This document shows positions 49,426 through 62,904 of a DNA stretch of 64,000 nucleotides, piece by piece. How positions within the stretch are numbered: position 1 is the first letter of the stretch; each line of letters starts with the position of its first letter. The translations under genes were made by a program, and so were the position numbers. This DNA comes from Poecilobothrus nobilitatus (Eukaryota > Arthropoda > Insecta > Diptera > Dolichopodidae): the NCBI GenBank assembly GCA_947095535.1, contig OX352774.1:118981996-119045995 (forward strand), in the 5' to 3' direction. Below the pieces are notes generated by a model. The model was not told the origin of the DNA. It did no database searches and worked only from the letters and a program-made list of their open reading frames with translations.

Positions 49426-50667
49426 TAACAGAGTAGGCCTAATTTAGTTGAGCCTATAATTATGAAAGAAACCAAAAGAGCAATGATGAAATAAGAAAAA
49501 TATAAACGGTTGGATAATTTTAGGTCGGTTTCCAAAAACATTACTTTTCTAAATTAATTACAAAATTTTTTTTTTTTACTATAATTTTTCGGTAACGTTT
49601 TTTTTTTGATAATTTTTCTTAAGATTAGATAAAATATGTGACAAAGTTAAAGTTTATTTTTATTATTTAACAATAATGAAAAAATGCTAAAAATTTCATA
49701 AAATGAAAATTTTTTTTAAGATGACATCACGTTCATTTTAATTAGTTTGGAAATATACATACATATATAAACCTAGATGTAAAATTCAGTTAAAGTTTTA
49801 CATTTTTTTTTTTGAGAAAAAAAAAAAAATTGGGAAATATCGTGTGCATATTTAACAACCATTATAATATTAAATATTTTTAAATGTTCTTTAACTTGAG
49901 TGAGATATTTTTGATGATTTTTATAATGAAAATTTTTTTTCATCAAAACTTTATTTAATTTTCATTATTTTATTCTAAGAATAAAAAAATGACGAATTAT
50001 TTACGTTATTTATAATCAACGTTACTAAAATAATAATTAATTTAATTTTTTGGATAGTATTACTAATAAATAATACGCGAATTATGCGAATTGTGTTGTG
50101 CTTTTTAATTTTGTCTTTGTTGATAGTAGAAGGGCTTACTATATGGGGTCGATTCTGTCAAATAATTGTGGGATTTTTGTTTTAAATTTACATGAAATAT
50201 TATTTAAAATAAAAAAAAAATTAATTAATAATAATTGTTATTGTGTTTTTTTATTGTTTATAGGTGCTTATTATCCAAGGTTTTAAACTTTACCAAAATA
50301 GATGTGGTACAAAATCAGGCAGTGAGAAAAAATGTATAAACGGTTATGGTGTAAAACGATTAAATTTTATTAAAAAACAAAACAATGTGTTCTACAATTA
50401 ATCAATTTATTGTATTAATTTTTTTTAAATAATTATTATTTTTGTATTTATAAAAAATTATTTAAATAAAATTTAATGTTTTTTTTTATTTTTGCAAAAT
50501 ATTTTGAAATTCACATTATTAAAAGTCCTTTTTTGATGCAGCATTTTTTTATATATGTAATAAAAAAAAGTATAATATACAAAAATCATTGTTAATGTAG
50601 TAAAATATTACTCACTGTCTAATGAAAATTGATTTAAGCGTATAACTTTAATTTGAAACTTAAAAAT

Positions 50668-50956
50668 GTTTTATTTATTTATTTATTTATATTAATATTA
50701 CATACATAAATGTAATGCAATATTATTGAACCATCGGCTACTAAGGCCATTATAGGTTTTTATACTATTATTAAATTATATACTAATATTATTTATTTTG
50801 TTTATATTATATACAATATATTTACATTATATTTGATTGTAAGGGGGGTATGAAAAGAAAAAAACACTTACGAGCTGCGCAGGAATCGAACCCACACTCC
50901 TTCGGTTAATACGCCACACATCTACCCTCTAGGGTCTAGGCTATCGAATCCCCTAG
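50668..50956 (-). mobile_element. tRNA-derived SINE, copy 2 (antisense)
   Basis: The same family as 45784-46059, with the same body and (TAAA)n tail. The head has decayed slightly: its B box region reads GGTTCGATTCC on the minus strand, and it carries a small duplication (TAGACCCTAGAG). A 24-base target duplication with one mismatch flanks it (50644-50667 and 50957-50980, AACTTTAATTT..AACTTAAAAAT). Confidence 0.9.
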
Positions 50957-53900
50957 AACTTTAATTTAAAACTTAAAAATATTAAATTCTTAAATTTGAA
51001 AAATTGCATATATTTAGGATGAATGGTTTTTCATTGTCAATTATTTGAATATTCTCAAACATTCTTCAATAACAAATATGTAGAATAGAATAGATGGATT
51101 TAATGTAATATTTATATTTTAATATACTTCTACTTTCAATTTAATCTACTGTAATTCTGATTACAATAAAACAAATTAAACTATTTAAAAATATATAAAA
51201 ATTAAACGATTTTTCTGATTGATATCCGATTAAAAAATAATAAAAAAAAAAAAAAAATTAAATTGCAACATTTTAAACAATTAATTTTTATGACACCGGA
51301 ATCTATCATTGCATATCATAAAATTTAGATAAATTTTAATTTACATATTTTCTAATTATTATATTATGTCTGTTAGTTTATTGTGTCCCCTTTTTGTTTT
51401 TTGAATATAATATTTATATTGTAAATTAAAATGGTCTTTTTGAAAAATAATTGCAATGCGTGTTTGATAAATTCAACAGTTTTACTGCTAGTATAACATT
51501 TTCAAAATGGAAATCTATGACCTCGTAACAGGCAGCTTAAAGTATTTGTAAATAATTCCATGAATATAAATTAGAAGCGTGAAAATATTTGAAGATTTGA
51601 GTTACTGGTAACTTGTAAAAGATGAATATAAGATTTAAGTTCTACTAAATATAAGTATTCTGTTAGCTATATATCAATTTTATATGTATTTTTAATAATT
51701 TATCTTAGATATCGTATTTTCTGATCTGAATTAAAGCCCATTATTAAAAACTCATACAATATAGCTAATAAATTCAATAAAATAGCATTCGAACCTACGT
51801 ACGTAAAAATCAAAATCAGAGATAAATCGGGGTATTTGTAAATAAAGTGCTAAAAACACTTTAACTCTCTTTATTTACAAATTTTTTTTTTTTTTCATTC
51901 AATCACGGACAACTTAAAGTAAATTATCTAACACTACCGTGAAATACCCAACAATCCCGTAAATCATCTAACAATGCCTAACAAAATTTAATATTTTTTT
52001 AATTTCAATTATTTATGAACGCTTAAAAGTTTTAAACTTTAATTTTAATAATAATTATATTATAATTATTTTGATTTATGATTAATTAATAATTAATATT
52101 ATTATCATGTCTAATAAATTTAATTTTTTAAATGCTAATTATAAAAAAAAAAAAAACAATATTAAAAATTACAATTACTGCAATACTACAACTGGTTACT
52201 TTATGAGAAATAAATTTTGCATTGTTGTTCATGTTGTTTTTTTTTTTTCTTTTTTTTGTTTTCAATCAAATTTTTCCTTGAAAAATTAAAAGCTTTTGAA
52301 AGTGATGTGATGAAATCCATCATTAAATTTCCAATCACGTTTATTGTTTCTTTAATCCCATCATATATTGTTTTTCTCTTTAGTTTTTTCCTTCAATGTA
52401 ATTTAAATGTCTGGTTGTGCCCTCCCTAGCTATTTCTGTCGCATATACAATTTATTTAAAATCCTAAGAAAATTCAAAAATTGATTGAAAATTATAATTG
52501 AGAAAAATTGAAAATTTAACAGTTCTATGATCTTTTATGATTTATTTTCCGTCTCTGTTTCTAATTTTCTTTAGCAAAATTTTATTTCAAAATATTTTTA
52601 ATAATACAATGACTTTTTCTAAAAATAACCAAAAAAAAACCAAAAAAGGTCGTTGCTCGATTTTTTAAGTCTGAGATTAGTACGTCAGGAAGATTATTAA
52701 TCAATATTAGTACTTTAAACAATAAAATTTAAATGGAAATCATATTATATAATTGAGTTCAATATATTTATTTTATTTTTATCTTAATTTTTAATAATTT
52801 CCTAAAGAAAATAGACAGATTTAATAGTGGTAAGTAAATGTTACAATTAAAGTGGGAAATTCAAATTTATGAAATATAATAGTACTTAAAATTAAGATTT
52901 TGGAATCTGAGTTTAACATGCTCCTGCAGGCTTTTAAGCAAAGAATAAGAAACTTTAACATACATAATTGAAGCAGTAAAAGGAGCTGCCTCTTGCATAT
53001 ATAATTGCAGGCACGAGTGTTTACAATTAACATGGTTTCACAATATATGAAGAAGGTGGATAATAATAAATAAATTGGATATACTTAACTTAGAATTTTT
53101 AAGACAAAAGAGAACAAATGGGACAGACTTTTCGAAATCAAGATAATATTATAACATTCTAGTATTTTAGTAACATTCTATTATAGTATTTTTAGTAAGT
53201 AGAGGTTGAATTTTTAAGATGTGCTTCAATGTTAGAGATAATCTTAAAATTATTGTGAAAATTAAACCTCAACAATGTTGTTTTTGTATTAGCTTTCTCA
53301 AGCGGCATTATTCCATAACACTCCACCATTATTAAAACCCCATAAAGATTTCCATGCATATTAAAGCTTTTTCAAGAAATTGTCTAAGCTTTCATACCTT
53401 TTGTGATGTAACTCTAAAAAATAGAAACTGAAAAGTATCTGAGGTTAGCATAAACTATGAGATAGCTGTTTAACTGATTGGATGTCCTCAACAATTGCAA
53501 AAGAAGACTTTCGAATTTTCCTAAAGGACAAAATGAACTTCCATTTCGAAATCAAAAAATAAACTTCCATTTAAGGAAGGCTTACAATTGGACAAAATTA
53601 TAATTTTCAAGAAATTAAAAAAAAATATTAAATGTTAAATAATTTTGTAATAAATATTTACTCATTTTTAAAATATTCTTGTAGTGGAAAATATTATGAA
53701 TTTAATAAATTTAATAGGAAGTTTTTAAATAGTCAATTTAATTTATTGTATTTGTAATATTTTGAACAGATTTAGTAATAAAATAAATTAGAAGAAATTT
53801 TTCAAAAACTTAATTAAAAATTCATTAGAATTCTTTAATTTTCTTAGTCTAATTTTATATTTTTTGATAGTCCTTTCGACTTCTAAAAGTAATTTAATCA

Positions 53901-54399
53901 AAATGAGAGGAGAATCATTTAAACATTTTATATAATATAACAAATATATAAAAAAAAAAAAAAATTTACAAGTTAAATAAAAACTGTTGTAAAGCACAGC
54001 AGGGATTCTTGTTCGTTGATCTTTACAACAATTTATTTCAACTCTTAAGTTTCTGAATTGAAAAAAAAAAAAAAACTTTTAATACAGAGTGTTTTATGAT
54101 TCACAATTTATAAAGTAAAGATTTGTGAGAATAATTGTTAAGAAAATAGGATAGTTCAAAAAGATTTTTAAAATATTGAAGAACCTATCTTAGAAAGTCA
54201 AGAGTATCTGAAATTTTAAAACTCATTAATACATTAGTGTTCTAAAAATTGATTATATTGCGTCTGACATTTCTATTAGCCTCTAATCTCAGACGAATTA
54301 TTTAAAAAAATTTTTCTGTTTATAATTTACAGTTATTTTAGTGAAACACATTCTTTAGCTTTTCGGGTTATTACTTTGTACTTTGTTGGGATCATCTGA

Positions 54400-54800
54400 A
54401 ATCGATTCTTACTACAATGTCATGTCACAACAACGTGATGTGATTTTGATTTATATTCAGCATTTTCTTATGAATATATGCATGCAATATGCATGACAGC
54501 AATCGACAAAATGTCGTTAGCTCGTCGTTGTCGATATAATATGAATATATATACATATATATATATGTAGATTCATAAGAAATGATTCATAATTTATTAT
54601 TAGGTATATAAATAAAAATATAAAATTTTAACTAACATCAATTTCACTTGACCATAATGTACAAATAGGACAACGCAACGACAACAACAATAATAAAAAA
54701 TATGTTGCCATCACATTACCAATGTCGGCATAGTGTGAATAGAAATATGTTGCGGATAAGGATATGTCGTCATTACGTTCTGTTGTAGTAGGAATCGACC
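54400..54800. mobile_element. Candidate MITE (TCGATTC-TACTACAA ends)
   Basis: The left end reads ATCGATTCTTACTACAATG; the right end in inverse reads GTCGATTCCTACTACAACA, so about 17 terminal bases match with two differences. Inside, CATTTTCTTATGAAT faces ATTCATAAGAAATG around (TA)n, and GTCGTTGTCG faces CGACAACAAC. No target duplication could be fixed and there is no coding frame. Confidence 0.5.
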
Positions 54801-54985
54801 TTAAAAATGAACGATACCGCTGATATTAAAGTGAAACACAATCAAAATCTTTAATTCAATGAACCCAAGGTTAAAACATTAAAATAAAAATTATGGTATT
54901 GTGATGAAAATTGACCTTAAAGGTGATGGCGCGGTGATTTCAAAGTGAATGAAGTAGTATTCAAGTCATTAATTTAGTTAATACA
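54793..54985. repeat. ~110-bp diverged tandem duplication
   Basis: AATCGACCTTAAAAATGAACG and AATTGACCTTAAAGGTGATGG (quoted in part) each start a unit followed by GCTGATATTAAAGTGAA / GCGGTGATTTCAAAGTGAA and a TTCAA..AATTTAG-like end. The first unit overlaps the right end of the candidate MITE. Confidence 0.5.
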
Positions 54986-55844
54986 AATGTTGATGAAAGT
55001 AAAATTATTTAAAAATAAAATGGTTTACATTACATATCCCTTTGTTGTATGCAACCTTCCGTTTGTCGATATTTTCAAAGGAATCTTTATCTTCAAATTG
55101 TACGATTTTCTATTTGTTCGAAATACAGACGAGATGCTGCCAACTTTAGATTTATAAAAAATATTTTATGTGAATATTTTTCTTTTGTCTCAAGTTTTAT
55201 TTCATTTATTTCTATGAGGTTTTAATTTAGTAAAATTAATTAAATATAATTTTAAAAGAAATTTTTTTCTTTTATTCTTTTTTAAATTTTTGTTTATTTA
55301 TTGGGTAAAGGTTTTATAAAGTTTTAGATTAATTTATGGTATATTTAGTAGACAAAAATAAATGAGAAATATTTTTTTCTTCCTTTGATAAAAATTAAAT
55401 TTTCCTTAATAATTTTAGTAAGATTTACCATAATTATAACTATAGTTGTTATATTTATTATCTTATAACTTATTTCATTTCTAAGGTGATTTTAATCTTT
55501 TTAAATCAAAACCAAAATGAACCGCATTAAAATGGAAAATTAAAATTTTAAAAAGTTTTTCTTCTTTGGTATAACTTGAAAACTAACCCAATTTTTAATA
55601 ATAAACTTCAAAGATCTGTTGTTGGTTTTCAAGAGAAATCAAAAATTTTGAAAGAGTTTTTCCATCTCACACCTGTATTTTTGATAATTTTTAATTTAAA
55701 AATTTCCTTTGTTAATTATCTAACTAATAAATTAGAGATAAACTTAAGAATTTAATAAAATTTGTTAAAATTTTAGTAATAACTCTAATAAATTTATCAT
55801 TTTTTAGTTGATTTAAAAAAAAAATTAGCTTATTAAATTCAATT

Positions 55845-56400
55845 TGTACGTCCGTCTGTATGTTTACGAAACTTCTACACCGTTTGTACAATGAATGTAC
55901 AATGTTTGTACTACACAATGAACTTTTAACAATTGTTATATGTTTTAAAAAAAATGTCTGTAATTTTTTATGAAATTTTTTTAAGCTCAAAAATACGGTG
56001 CCTCAAGTCCTATTAGTAGTTAGTGCTAATCAAATCCTATAGTAATAAGTTAGTCCTATTTTTAAATGTGTATAAGGCTCTACTAAATATTTCTTCAATC
56101 TTAAAACGTCAAACAACAAAACTTTTTTTTTATAGTCATAAATCAACATGAAAATTTTGATTTTTTTTGGAATTTAGTATTTCAATTTGCCGTTATGTGA
56201 AACAAAGTTTTACCAGATTTGGTTTTCTTTCTTTATTCGGAACGTTTCTATAGATAGAGACTTGAAATTTTGAATGCAGAAAGATCTTTCAAACTTATTA
56301 TAAGTCATCTCAAACATTTTTAGGTTCTATCTCTCAGTGAGTTTAAGGTCTCAGGCTTCTGAGGCTTTTTGATCTTATACGGAACCTTACTAAATAGAAC
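55845..56400 (+). mobile_element. Family B repeat, diverged copy
   Basis: Keeps TACGTCCGTCTGTATGTTTA, CTTCTACACCGTTTG, TTGCCGTTATGTGAAAC and a TAGATAGAGACTTGAAATTT block in family B order, but with many changes and a 5' truncation. Ends are unclear. Confidence 0.5.
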
Positions 56401-59125
56401 ATTGAATATTTGAGAGAGTAAAGATCTTTTGGAATCAGAATAAGTTACTCCAGAAATTTTATTTGGTCTTCCCTTTCAGTGACTTTCTCTAGCTCTTGAG
56501 TTCAGTGATTTCCTCCAGTAATGTGAGGAAATAATGTTATATATTATATAGTTATGACTATTTTGACATAAAAAACTCTCATGCGTTTGGTACTTGGCAA
56601 CTTTTTCAAAGTATTTGTTATGAATTCATTTGCAGAATGAAAGATACGAATGGAGTTAAATTTTCTTAAAACTCAAATTAGATGGTTTCTATAACAGCTG
56701 CATAGAAATAAAGATAAATCTCAGTGGAAATTTGAGTCAATAAATATTTTTCAGTTGTGAAGCAAGGCTCTATTTTCAATTTGTTCAAAACAAAGATATT
56801 TAAGCACGTTGGAATCTGTGACAGATTTTTATGCTTCTTTTGGGGAAAAGTATTGAAATCATTTGATGGCAGAGTTTCTTTGCGCTGAAATGTGTGTGAA
56901 ACAAAAGTTCAACAAATTTAAGACGCTACTTTAGATTAAATTCTTGTAATGGTTTCGAATGGCGCGGGAACCATAACGGAATTTATATTCCCTTTCGAAA
57001 ATATTGTTACAAAATTCATGTTACTGCAAATATCTTTAGAAGTTTTAAGAATATTTTAAAAGCATATTTTTTTATATAACATGCAAATTTAGTACATAAA
57101 GTTCAGTATATTATTAAATTAAGAATTTTAATGACCTAGGAGTCTGAAATCGGACTAGCTCGCTTAATAAATTTATTCAAACAACAGTAAAGTGGTTTAT
57201 TTTTATAAAAAATATTCACAGTTATGTTTTTACTATATTCCCGACATTTTCTTGGCATTTTAAGCATTCGATATGTTTTATTTTCCATATAAATAAGCAT
57301 TATTTTATAAATAAATAAATAATTTTTATATTAAGTCGTTTATTTATGAAAATGAACGGTAGTCAAAGCATTTTCTGCTTAAATTCATATGAATTTAAAA
57401 TACAAATTTTAAAAAACCACAACCAACTGCTATAAGTATAAATTTATAGAATAATAAATTAAACTATAAGTATAAACAGATAGAAAAAAATTTCATTTTA
57501 TAAAGGTGGAAGGAATACAAATAAAAATAAGTAAACTAAAACTATAGAATAATTTTTCGAAAAATAAAGAAAATGTAAAAAATTAAAATTTATTTTTACT
57601 TTAAAATCGTTTTGTCTTTAACTTCATAATCACATAACGGAGTTTGATATCTCATTTGAAGTCAAATTACTTTGAAAGCTGTTATTCGAAATCATGTTTT
57701 TAACCGTTGAAGAGATATTTAGGGTAACATGAACTTAGTGTGAATATTTTCAAAAGATGATATTAATCCTTAAAGGCAGCCCAACAATTAAGACAATTGA
57801 GACAATTAAGGACAATTTTTTTTTTGTGGAAAATTACACAACAGTTAGGTATGGCAGAAAATCTAAAGAATATCCATTTTTAAATTATGGAATTTATTAT
57901 TTTCAATATTTTTAATTTTTTTCAATTTTAAATCACATAATGTTATATTCGTAATAAAATTTTCAAATTTGTTTAACAAACATCTTCAAAAATTGTTACA
58001 GACTCAATAAATATCTTCAGGTGGGCAATAAAAAAAAAAAAAAAACAAATAAAATACAACATCTGAACTTGATTGCAAGATACATTAAACAAATTGATCA
58101 CATAAGTACCATTCATCTATATGTATACAAATAAAAAGTGCCATCCTAAATAAATTTTTTTGACACGTGCTGCCCTTGGCATTCACTTTTACGTGTATGT
58201 TACATAAAAATATTTGACCTGAAAAAATAATAATAGGATACATAATACGATATAAATTTCTCTTTATAAAAATATTTTTTTTATGTTATTTGAAAAAAAA
58301 CAAAAAAAAAAATGGTTACAATAACTTTTCGGTATATTGTAGTCGTGCATTGCACCTTAAATCGTGTCCAGAAGAAATGGAATCCTTTTGATACCTCTCT
58401 GTTATTTTTTTCGTATCTTTTCCAAATAATTGGGTTCAGAGAAATTTTGTTTCAAATTTTTTTTTTTTTTTTAAATTAATCATAAAATAAAATATAATAC
58501 ATTTGAAAAATGGAAAATTTAATATAAGTAACTAATATTTAAGTTGACATTCGTGTGTTGAATTTTCTTTTTATTATTTTGGTGCAATAAAGTTTGTTAT
58601 TTTAAAAAAAAAAATTAGTTTAAAATTCATCGTTTCTTTTTGTGTTTTTAAGCATTTTTTGTACAATACATTGAAAGGTCAAACTAAAAAATCATGTTTT
58701 TTATATTGCTATAAAATAGAGTTACTTTACATTGAATGAAGAGAAATGATTTATTTATCGAATGTGAATTTTTTTGTTTAACACAAAATATTTATTTCAG
58801 ATCTTCTTTGGCTCCTTTCCTCTTTTTTAGTTAGGCTCTCTCTTAGAATCCTTAATTTTTTAGTTTTTCATAATAAAATGTTTAATTGTTAATTATAATT
58901 AATAATCAATAAATAAAAAAATATATGATATCAAATTCAAATATTGAGTATTTTAAAAAAATTAATTTTTCCGGCTACTTGAAAAATGAAACACCAGAAA
59001 TATTAGGTAAACTTTGACCACCACTCCTCATTTTTGTTATTTCTATATTTAAATACAAATTTATTTACAATATATGCTTATTATAGAATAAAATATGCTT
59101 TTCAAGCTGGTTCAATATCGATGAT
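56401..59125. other. Non-coding DNA, nothing recognised
   Basis: A/T-rich sequence without exons, recognisable repeats or RNA genes. Poly(A) and poly(T) runs occur near 58030 and 58460. Confidence 0.4.
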
Positions 59126-60055
59126 TATACCCGTACGATAACTATAGGGTATAATAAAATTACTCCTCCGTTTGTAATACCTTGAAATAAGCAAGCTAGA
59201 TATACCTTCAAAAGTATGGATCGGATCAGAATCAAATTCTGAGTCGATTAAGATTTGTCAGTCCTAACACAAAAACTACAAGTTATAACAGTCCTCCAAA
59301 GTTCGAAAAAGCATGTATACCTTCAACCTGATATCTATAATGTATATCTTCAGTCTGAAAATGCTAAACGATAGCTGCAGTTATGAGTTTTACAAATGCA
59401 TATATAATAAATATATACTTGTGCCTTACAGTGTCTTAATTTACCGTTATGCGAAAGTGAATTATTGCAAAATTCTTTAACCATTCGTTCTTCTAAACGG
59501 TTTAAGTTTTAAATTTTGGCAGAAGTTATATCTTTGAAAATAAGTATGAGTCATTTCAGAAAACTTTTTTTCTATCGCTCCTTGTTTAGGAGCTAGCTGT
59601 AAGAGGTCAAAAACTGAAAATTCTAAAACAATATGCTTTTATTTCTGTTAGCAACTACTCTTAATAATAGAGGGTTACCTTATAATTGACGAAATTAAGA
59701 CTTGACTTTTTTCAATTTTTCTAACAAATTTCTTTAACGATTTTTTTGAATTTTTTTTTTACTCGATAATTTAAAATTGTTGATGATAATGATGCGTAGT
59801 ACAAAAAAATTTAAATAAACAAACGATGGTGGAAGGTTAGAATTTACTTTTGAAGAATGTATAAACATATACTTTGAATATACATATGTACAAACCATAG
59901 TTCTAGAAATTATAAAATTCACTCAAATTATTTTAAAATACTAAAAAGTTAAACAAAATAATATTGTAAGCAGAGTGACAGCTTATGAATATACTAACGA
60001 GTGCGTACGGGTGTCTAAGAGTTGACAAAGGAAACTGTATTCTTCCTCGTTTTTG
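59126..60055 (-). mobile_element. Family C repeat, copy 2 (internally deleted)
   Basis: The minus strand reads CGAGGAAGAATACAGTTTCC through to the far end TATACCCGTACGATA in inverse. It matches both ends of 10358-11901 closely but is 930 bases instead of 1544, lacking inner sections, including part of the block with the CCGTCCG run. Confidence 0.8.
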
Positions 60056-60107
60056 TTTAAATTTAAATATATATTTGTTTTTGTAAAACAAATAGTATTT
60101 TTTACAG

Positions 60108-60422
60108 TATTTATTTATTTATTTATATTAATATTACAAACCACATAGGATATTGCAATATTACAAAACCATCGACCATTATAGGTCGAATACTATTATT
60201 AAATTATACACTAATATTATTTATTTTGTTTATATCATATATTTACACTATATTTGGTAGCAAGGGGGATTTGTTTTTTAATTAATAAAACTAAACAAAG
60301 GCAGCAGCCTCTGCAGGATTTGAATCCGCACTCCTTCGGATAATAAGCCACGTGCTTGACCACTACGCCATCAGGGGTCTCGATGGCGTAGTGGTCAAGC
60401 ACGTGGCTTATTATCCGAATAT
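60108..60422 (-). mobile_element. tRNA-derived SINE, copy 3, with snap-back head
   Basis: The body and (TAAA)n tail match the other two SINEs, but the head differs: the minus strand reads GATGGCGTAGTGGTCAAGCA in the A-box region and GGATTCAAATCC at the B box. Beyond the head, 38 bases of it are repeated in exact inverse orientation (60335-60372 against 60382-60419, loop AGGGGTCTC). An imperfect duplication starting ATAGTATTTT (60092 and 60423) encloses the whole, so the inverted head appears to be part of the inserted unit. Confidence 0.82.
60335..60419. repeat. Perfect 38-bp inverted repeat made of SINE head
   Basis: Every base of 60335-60372 pairs with 60382-60419 around a 9-base loop. The arms are the A-box half of a tRNA-like head (ACTACGCCATC on one side, GATGGCGTAGT on the other). 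Confidence 0.92.
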
Positions 60423-60664
60423 ATAGTATTTTATAGCATTTTTTTTGTTTGCAAAACTTTTTGCATACGTTTAAGGGAACGGAAAAGATATTTATAAGGT
60501 TATGCGTATATGGTCCGTCGTAAGGTTTCGATGAACAAAAATTCCACATATTATATTATTATAGTATGCTGAAATTAGAATTTTTTCACGGTTACAAAAC
60601 GTTATTTTTATTTTGAATTTTTTTTTCGTGTATGCTGTGGTCCGTCGAAATGGAAAATGAATGA

Positions 60665-60730
60665 AAATTAATGAAATTTCTTCCGACACGATTGAATGAT
60701 TAATCGTGTCGGAAGAAATTTCATTAATTT
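60665..60730. repeat. Perfect 29-bp inverted repeat
   Basis: 60665-60693 and 60702-60730 are exact inverse copies around an 8-base loop. The arms include TTTCTTCCGACACGATT. It lies 250 bases from the SINE snap-back repeat but has an unrelated sequence. GGTCCGTCG recurs just upstream at 60512 and 60630. Confidence 0.9.
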
Positions 60731-62904
60731 CTAATTAATAGAAAGCAACAAAGAAGAGAGTTATTTAATGCAACATAATTTTTATTTTTTAAAATAAAAA
60801 AAGTAAAGATAATTTTTGTTTTGATAAGTTTTTGGTTTAAAGTTATAAATTTAAAAATATTTTTTTTAAATTCAGTGCATTGTTCAGCGTAAAAAATAAT
60901 ATTTTTAGTAATTTTCTTTCCAAATGCAAATTCTTTGAAATTTCCGTTTTTTCATTTTCCAATAATTCTAAAGCCACTACAAAATTCATCATCCATTTAT
61001 AACTGAATTTTTTGTTTATACTGAACAAACACAAAAAAAAAAATATCTACCTAAAAATATTTTAGGAGACATATGACTTTGACATCTGCAAAATGTGTTT
61101 TTGCAGCCGAATGGACTTCAGCATACCTATTTTTTTGAATGCGGAACGGACTTTTTCATTCCGAAACAAAATTATCTTCTTTTCTTCAATAGCGTATACT
61201 GCCTTTTCAAATTTAGTTAAAATCAATAAAAAAGAATCTTAAAATAATTAGTTATATAAAATAATTAAATTAAACAAATAAAAAAAAAAAAAACAAAACA
61301 TAAGTTATAATATTACTTGAATGAAAAGTTCGAGGACAAAAAAATAAAATAAATTTTTCGAAACCCACATAAATGTTTAATTTAAAAACAAAAAATGTTT
61401 CTTTTTATTGTTACATGGAATTTAATTAATATTTTTTATTTTAATGGTATAAGATTCAAATAAATTTTTGAAAACTACTTTGAAAATGAAAATTATTTTA
61501 AAGTAAATGCCAATTATTAGGAGACTCCGGAATTCTTTTATTTTATTGCTTGCTCACATTATCCTGAAATTAATTTTAAAGAAAAAAAGGAAAAAGTCAA
61601 TTTGAAATTTTATTATAAAAGAATTTGATAAAATCAAAGAAAAATGAAATAAAGAATTAAATTAAAGGGGTTAAAAATGTATATCATTTGAAAAAGTTTT
61701 AGGTTTCTTAAATAAATTTTCGAAAATTGTTTTAAATAACCTTGTAATATTGGTTGATGTATAAACATTGTTTTGTATTATTTAAGACTGGGTACATAAT
61801 CATCCAAAAATCAAATTTCGTACATCGTACGGAAAAAAACTCAAACATTTTTTGGCGATCTTAAATATCCAAATTTAGCGGCGAGAATTGTTTTTTAAAA
61901 TGAAAGGGTAAAATTTCTGAAAAAGCTTGTATTCACTTATGTCGGTGTACTCTGTCCGACCATAGCATTTAGCATATATAATAATATTATAATAAATATT
62001 TATTGTAGAAAAAGCGTACATTTTGAATTATGATTTTATAACCAACTACCTATAAAATCCCTCCAAATTATTGGGTTAAAAATTGAACTATAAAGTCCTT
62101 TCTGATATACACTATAATGGCATCAATGGTACAGGTACGAAATATGTTTTTTGTATGTTTCAATTGCTGGCTAATTATTGTATTGTTTCCATGTAAACAT
62201 ATTCAAATTTCCAGTGAATGTTCATTAAAATTGCAAACGAAAAGTGTAGTCACAAATATTTAAACTTTTAGCTGTCCGATTTGCCTCTAAGAAGTGCAGG
62301 ACACTATTCCAGTTTGTGTAGAACATTAACAAAAAGTAAGTGTCATACCTTTTTGCGGTGTATTTTTGTTTTTTTTTAATATACATATATCATGAATAAT
62401 ATTGAATTAAATTAAATTTTTATTTCAGTTTAAGTTAATTTTTCATTATGGAAAAAAAATTTAATATTTTTGGGCATTGTGGTTTTGGGCGGCTATGCAG
62501 TCAGGCATTATTTAAATGAATATTTTACAGTTTTCTTGGAAAAATTTTAACTCTTTCCTTTAAAATAGGTTAGCGTCTTTTTCAATTACAATTGAAACAT
62601 ATGTTTAAAAACAACCATTATTCGTTACTGATTAAATTAATAATAGAGATTTAATACAGGATGTTATTTTTTTGGCAAAAAAAAAAAAGTTGCCATTGGA
62701 GGAGCAGTAACTTCGGTTAGGAATGTACCTCGTCATCCATCTTAGGGGGGTGAAGGGTGGAAACTGGTCCCGATTTTGAAAGGTTTTAAAATACTCTACC
62801 TAATTTTCAAGTTTAAAGAGTGTATTTCAAAATCTTTATTTTATCACAGTTTTAATTTACAGCCCCAACAGTAGGGTTAGAACCCCTTAAGTTTCCAGCT
62901 TCAA
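60731..62904. other. Non-coding DNA with a family G module
   Basis: A family G module lies at 62018-62110 (AAAAAGCGTACATTTTGAATT, quoted in part, then ATAAAATCCCTCC). From about 62650 the sequence reads ACAGGATGTTATTTTTTTGG, then TTAGGGGGGTGAAGGGTGG, a repeat-like block without a partner in this window. No gene seen. Confidence 0.4.

Larger units (their letters stand above)
47300..50643. other. Non-coding DNA downstream of the Gly/Tyr-rich gene
   Basis: A/T rich. It holds the hairpin at 49146-49208 and the short tandem repeat at 49230-49425; the open stretch near 50098 is not supported as a gene. ACAGGGTGATC near 47475 resembles the end of the intron-1 MITE but has no partner. Confidence 0.4.
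50981..55844. other. Non-coding DNA with one candidate MITE
   Basis: No gene is supported; open stretches are A/T homopolymer artefacts. The notable content is the candidate inverted-repeat element at 54400-54800 and a tandem duplication just after it. Confidence 0.4.

Noticed and set aside
60235..60549. 104-codon minus-strand open frame
   Set aside because: It is a read-through of the SINE head and its inverted copy, not a protein gene.
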